In this document: positions 61,739 to 64,000 of the stretch, piece by piece
Numbering within the stretch: position 1 is the first letter of the stretch
Layout: every line of letters starts with the position of its first letter
Assembly: GCF_017741935.1 (NCBI RefSeq)
Contig: NZ_JAGHMH010000006.1
Location: forward strand, 310,001 to 374,000
Origin: Rhizobium sp. 16-449-1b
GTDB lineage: Bacteria; Pseudomonadota; Alphaproteobacteria; Rhizobiales; Rhizobiaceae
Length of the DNA: 64,000 nt
Direction: 5' to 3'
The notes under the pieces: generated by a model
Database searches by the model: none
What the model was told of the DNA's origin: nothing
The model's input: only the letters and a program-made list of their open reading frames with translations
Made by a program: the position numbers and the translations under genes

Positions 61739-62878
61739 GTGATCGTAGAGGCATTTCTTCGTTGGGTTGAGACTGCCAAGGTTGGAGACCGGGCGAGGGC
61801 GGCGAGCGCGCTCGGCCGGGCCTATCTGCAGTCTGACATGTCTCTGGAGGAGCGCAAGGCCGCGGAGATGGCCATGACCTTCCTGCTCGACGACCCGTCG
61901 CCGAAGGTTCGCCTTGCCATGGCCGAAGCCATCGCCTGGTCGCCGGATGCGCCTCGCGCCATCGTCCTGTCTCTGGCCGGTGACCAGGCCGAGATCGCCT
62001 GCCACGCCATCACCTTCTCGCCGCTTCTCTCTGACGCCGATCTGGTTGATCTCGCAGCACGCGGTAGCGCTGTTACCCGCATGCTGATCGCCGCCCGCTC
62101 CAACATCTCGCGCTCGGTCTCCGCCGCGCTTGCCGAGATCGGTGGCGCGGAAGACGTGCTGTGCCTGCTCGAAAACGAAGGTGCAGCGATCGCGCCGCAG
62201 GCGCTGAAACGCATTGCCGAACGGCTGGGCGACGACTGCGAAGTTCGCAACTTCCTGCTCGATCGCCCGGATCTGCCCGCGGACGCCCGTCAGCTCTTGA
62301 CGCAGCACGTCAGCGACGCCCTGATCAATCTGCCGCTGGCGCAGGCCGCGATCGGCACCGGCCGGCTGCAGCGCGTGGCCCGCGAGGCGACGGAAACCGC
62401 GATCGTTGCGATCGCCGGCGAGATTACGCCGCGCGAAGTTGCCGATCTGGTGGAGCATCTGCGCGTCAGCGGGCGCCTGACGCCATCCTTCCTCATGCAC
62501 ACGCTCTGCTCCGGCAAGATCGAGTTCTTCGCCGGCGCCATCGTCAATCTGACCGGCTGCGACGAACGGCGGGTGCGTTCGATCCTGGCGACCGGCCGCA
62601 TGCACGCCGTACGCGCCCTTTATGAGTCGGCCGGTCTCGCCCGCGATATCAGCGTGATCTTCGTCGAGGCCACCTTGCTGTGGCGCGAGGCGTCTAAATC
62701 CACATCAGGCACGATGCTGGCCAATGTTTGTGGCCGGTTGCTGCAGAGCTTCCGCAGCCGTAACACCACGCATGGCGCGGTGCAGGAACTGCTGGAGATG
62801 GTCGAGAAGCTGCATGTCGCCGAGCAGCGACAGTCGGCACGCGGCTATGCCTACATGACGGCGCTCGCCGCCGCCTGA
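61739..62878 (+). CDS. DUF2336 protein
   Basis: 379-residue soluble, helical, HEAT-like protein of the alphaproteobacterial DUF2336 family. The N-terminal half has repeated helices (LLDDPSPKVRLAMAEAIA near 45) and the C-terminal half is the DUF2336 core. Function unknown. The start is probably GTG 61739 (VIVEAFLRW) with GGGG 8 bases upstream; TTG 61727 is an alternative. A hairpin overlies the leader. Confidence 0.82.
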   Translation: MIVEAFLRWVETAKVGDRARAASALGRAYLQSDMSLEERKAAEMAMTFLLDDPSPKVRLAMAEAIAWSPDAPRAIVLSLAGDQAEIACHAITFSPLLSDADLVDLAARGSAVTRMLIAARSNISRSVSAALAEIGGAEDVLCLLENEGAAIAPQALKRIAERLGDDCEVRNFLLDRPDLPADARQLLTQHVSDALINLPLAQAAIGTGRLQRVAREATETAIVAIAGEITPREVADLVEHLRVSGRLTPSFLMHTLCSGKIEFFAGAIVNLTGCDERRVRSILATGRMHAVRALYESAGLARDISVIFVEATLLWREASKSTSGTMLANVCGRLLQSFRSRNTTHGAVQELLEMVEKLHVAEQRQSARGYAYMTALAAA

Positions 62879-62879
62879 T

Positions 62880-63287
62880 TTAATTGCTCAAACGCCTGAC
62901 GACCCAGGAATAGCTTCCTGAGACGAAATGCACGGGCGTTGCGAGCGCGGATTTCATCGAATGGCCAGAGGGAAGGTGCGTGCGTACCTCTGCTGCCATT
63001 CTGGATGCTAGGCCGGAAACCCCGGTCTGCGGTTTTTCCTCGGTGACGGCAGGTGCCGGCGCTGCGGCGACCACCTTTGGTTCCGGTGGCAGCGGCGGAT
63101 GCGGCGGCTCGCAGACGGCGATGACCGTCGGATAGCTGATGTTCGAATAATGCTTCAACTGCCGTTCGGAATCGGCATCGCACATCGCCACCGTCTCAAA
63201 GTGCTTTCCCACCGTCGCCACGTAATTGCACTGCGTGACCGAGTCGTTGCATCCGAGGATGGTCATGGCGATGAGGACAGCTTGCAT
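62880..63287 (-). CDS. Small exported or lipidated Cys-rich protein
   Basis: 135-residue protein with a short hydrophobic start (MQAVLIAMTILGC), which may be a lipobox with Cys13, followed by several more Cys (TQCNY, AMCDAD, AVCEPP). A Pro/Ala/Glu stretch and a C-terminal region ending in YSWVVRRLSN follow. I do not recognise a family. Convergent to DUF2336 with a 1-base gap. Confidence 0.65.
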   Translation of the reverse strand: MQAVLIAMTILGCNDSVTQCNYVATVGKHFETVAMCDADSERQLKHYSNISYPTVIAVCEPPHPPLPPEPKVVAAAPAPAVTEEKPQTGVSGLASRMAAEVRTHLPSGHSMKSALATPVHFVSGSYSWVVRRLSN

Positions 63288-63405
63288 GGGGGCGCTTTCG
63301 ATATTGAACCGCTCCCCTTAGACGCAGCAATTTCAACCAAATGAAGGCCGCTTTCCGGCATCCATGCGGATGCAAGATTACAATCAGGAAAGGTGACGCC
63401 GCCGA
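63288..63405. other. Short intergenic region
   Basis: 118 bases between the start of the small Cys-rich gene and the end of the transporter gene on the same strand. I see no clear terminator for the transporter gene or promoter pair for the small gene. Confidence 0.4.
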
Positions 63406-64000
63406 TCAGCCTTCGGCGACCCTCGGTGGCGGCGGAGCTTGCTCGTCGATCAGCACCTGAGGCCCGAGATCCGGCTTTTCGGCCGTGCGAACCTCATGCA
63501 TCCACTCGCGCCAGATCGCTACGAGAAGCGCCATCAGCACCGGGCCGATGAAGAGCCCTAGGAAGCCCATCGTCTTCACGCCGCCGATCAGACCGAAGAA
63601 GGTCGGCAGGAACGGCAGCTTGATCGGGCCGCCCACGAGCTTGGGGCGCAATGTCTTGTCGACGATGAAGAGTTCGACGGTACCCCAGACGAACAGGCTG
63701 ATGCCGGCAACCGGCGAGCCGCTGGCAAGCAGGTACAGCGACACCAGTGTGAACGACAGCGGCGCGCCGCCGGGGATCAGCGCCATGATGCCGGTAATGA
63801 CGCCGAGCGTCACGGGCGAGGGCACGCCGGCGACCCAATAGGCGACGCCGAGAACGATGCCTTCGCCAATGGCGATCAGCGTCATTCCCATCACGGTCGA
63901 GCTGATCGTTGCCGGCACCACGCGCGAAATCCGCTCCCAGCGGTTGGGCAGGATGCGTTCGCCGAGCATGTCGATCTGGCGGGAGAAATCCGCACCGTCG
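63406..64000 (-). CDS. AI-2E-family transporter (5' part beyond the window)
   Basis: C-terminal 197 codons of a permease of the AI-2E family (PerM/YdiK/TqsA-like). Membrane segments and the family region GVPSPVTLGVITGIMALIPGGAPL and LPTFFGLIGGVKTMGFLGLFIGPVLMALL (described, shortened) are clear. The frame remains open through 64000, so the ATG at 63969 is internal. Substrate unknown: members export quorum-signal AI-2 or ions. Confidence 0.87.
   Translation of the reverse strand, partial: DGADFSRQIDMLGERILPNRWERISRVVPATISSTVMGMTLIAIGEGIVLGVAYWVAGVPSPVTLGVITGIMALIPGGAPLSFTLVSLYLLASGSPVAGISLFVWGTVELFIVDKTLRPKLVGGPIKLPFLPTFFGLIGGVKTMGFLGLFIGPVLMALLVAIWREWMHEVRTAEKPDLGPQVLIDEQAPPPPRVAEG

Noticed and set aside
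1..64000. CRISPR arrays, insertion sequences, phage or toxin-antitoxin modules
   Set aside because: No regularly spaced repeats, transposase or integrase motifs, or toxin-antitoxin pairs were seen on either strand.

Overview
The window reads as chromosomal DNA of an alphaproteobacterium of the Rhizobiaceae (Rhizobium or a close relative). The evidence is high GC with rhizobial codon use, a phosphatidylcholine synthase, the cysG-DUF2849-cysI-DUF934 sulfite reductase cluster, DUF1489, DUF2336, DUF502 and DUF599 proteins, EcfG-like stress promoters and many ABC uptake genes. I saw no insertion sequence, phage, integrase, CRISPR array or rRNA. Gene density is close to 90% and the content is mostly core or core-like.

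Layout. 1-4.4 kb: a membrane PQQ glucose dehydrogenase (cut by the window start), a divergent LacI-family regulator with three related palindromes between them, then a minus-strand group of a deaminase, mazG and a flavin monooxygenase. 6-11.3 kb: the siroheme/sulfite reductase cluster and a UbiH-type hydroxylase. 11.2-16.3 kb: AEC transporter, ccdA, a GGDEF protein, small stress-type proteins (entericidin-like, DUF2934) and tRNA-Lys. 16.5-20.2 kb: a small protein and a MacAB-like tripartite efflux set. 20.2-23.8 kb: GntR regulator, fpr, pcs and a quinone oxidoreductase. 23.8-28.5 kb: a BMP-family (nucleoside-type) ABC importer. 28.6-34 kb: a YtfQRT-YjfF galactofuranose-type ABC importer closed by a FadR-type regulator.

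34-38.2 kb: glmU-glmS (UDP-GlcNAc supply) and a DUF502 membrane protein. 38-45 kb: a deformylase-like protein that has lost its catalytic residues, mgtE, a MerR regulator with a 22-bp promoter palindrome, two membrane proteins, serine deaminase, DUF1489 and a small conserved protein. 45-54.9 kb: a D,D-carboxypeptidase with a SPOR domain, a transglutaminase-like cysteine protease, proline iminopeptidase, tandem PilZ and PAS proteins, a candidate small RNA, rhomboid protease, CBS protein, patatin-like protein, hisI and folE. 55-64 kb: an Fe-S scaffold homologue lacking one ligand, yidD, DUF1697, a VOC protein, thrS, a secreted three-repeat protein, nitroreductase and flavin reductase, DUF2336, a small Cys-rich protein and the end of an AI-2E-family transporter.

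The most useful non-coding signals are: LacI-type palindromes between gcd and its neighbour regulator; a probable small RNA before the rhomboid gene; two adjacent EcfG-type promoters; palindromes at the GntR and MerR promoters and at ytfQ; and several stem-loops that look regulatory. None proves a wholly new system. The deformylase-like protein without metal ligands, the candidate sRNA and the three-site gcd operator region are the best leads. No search or folding program was run, so family names rest on recognised motifs and remembered family features.
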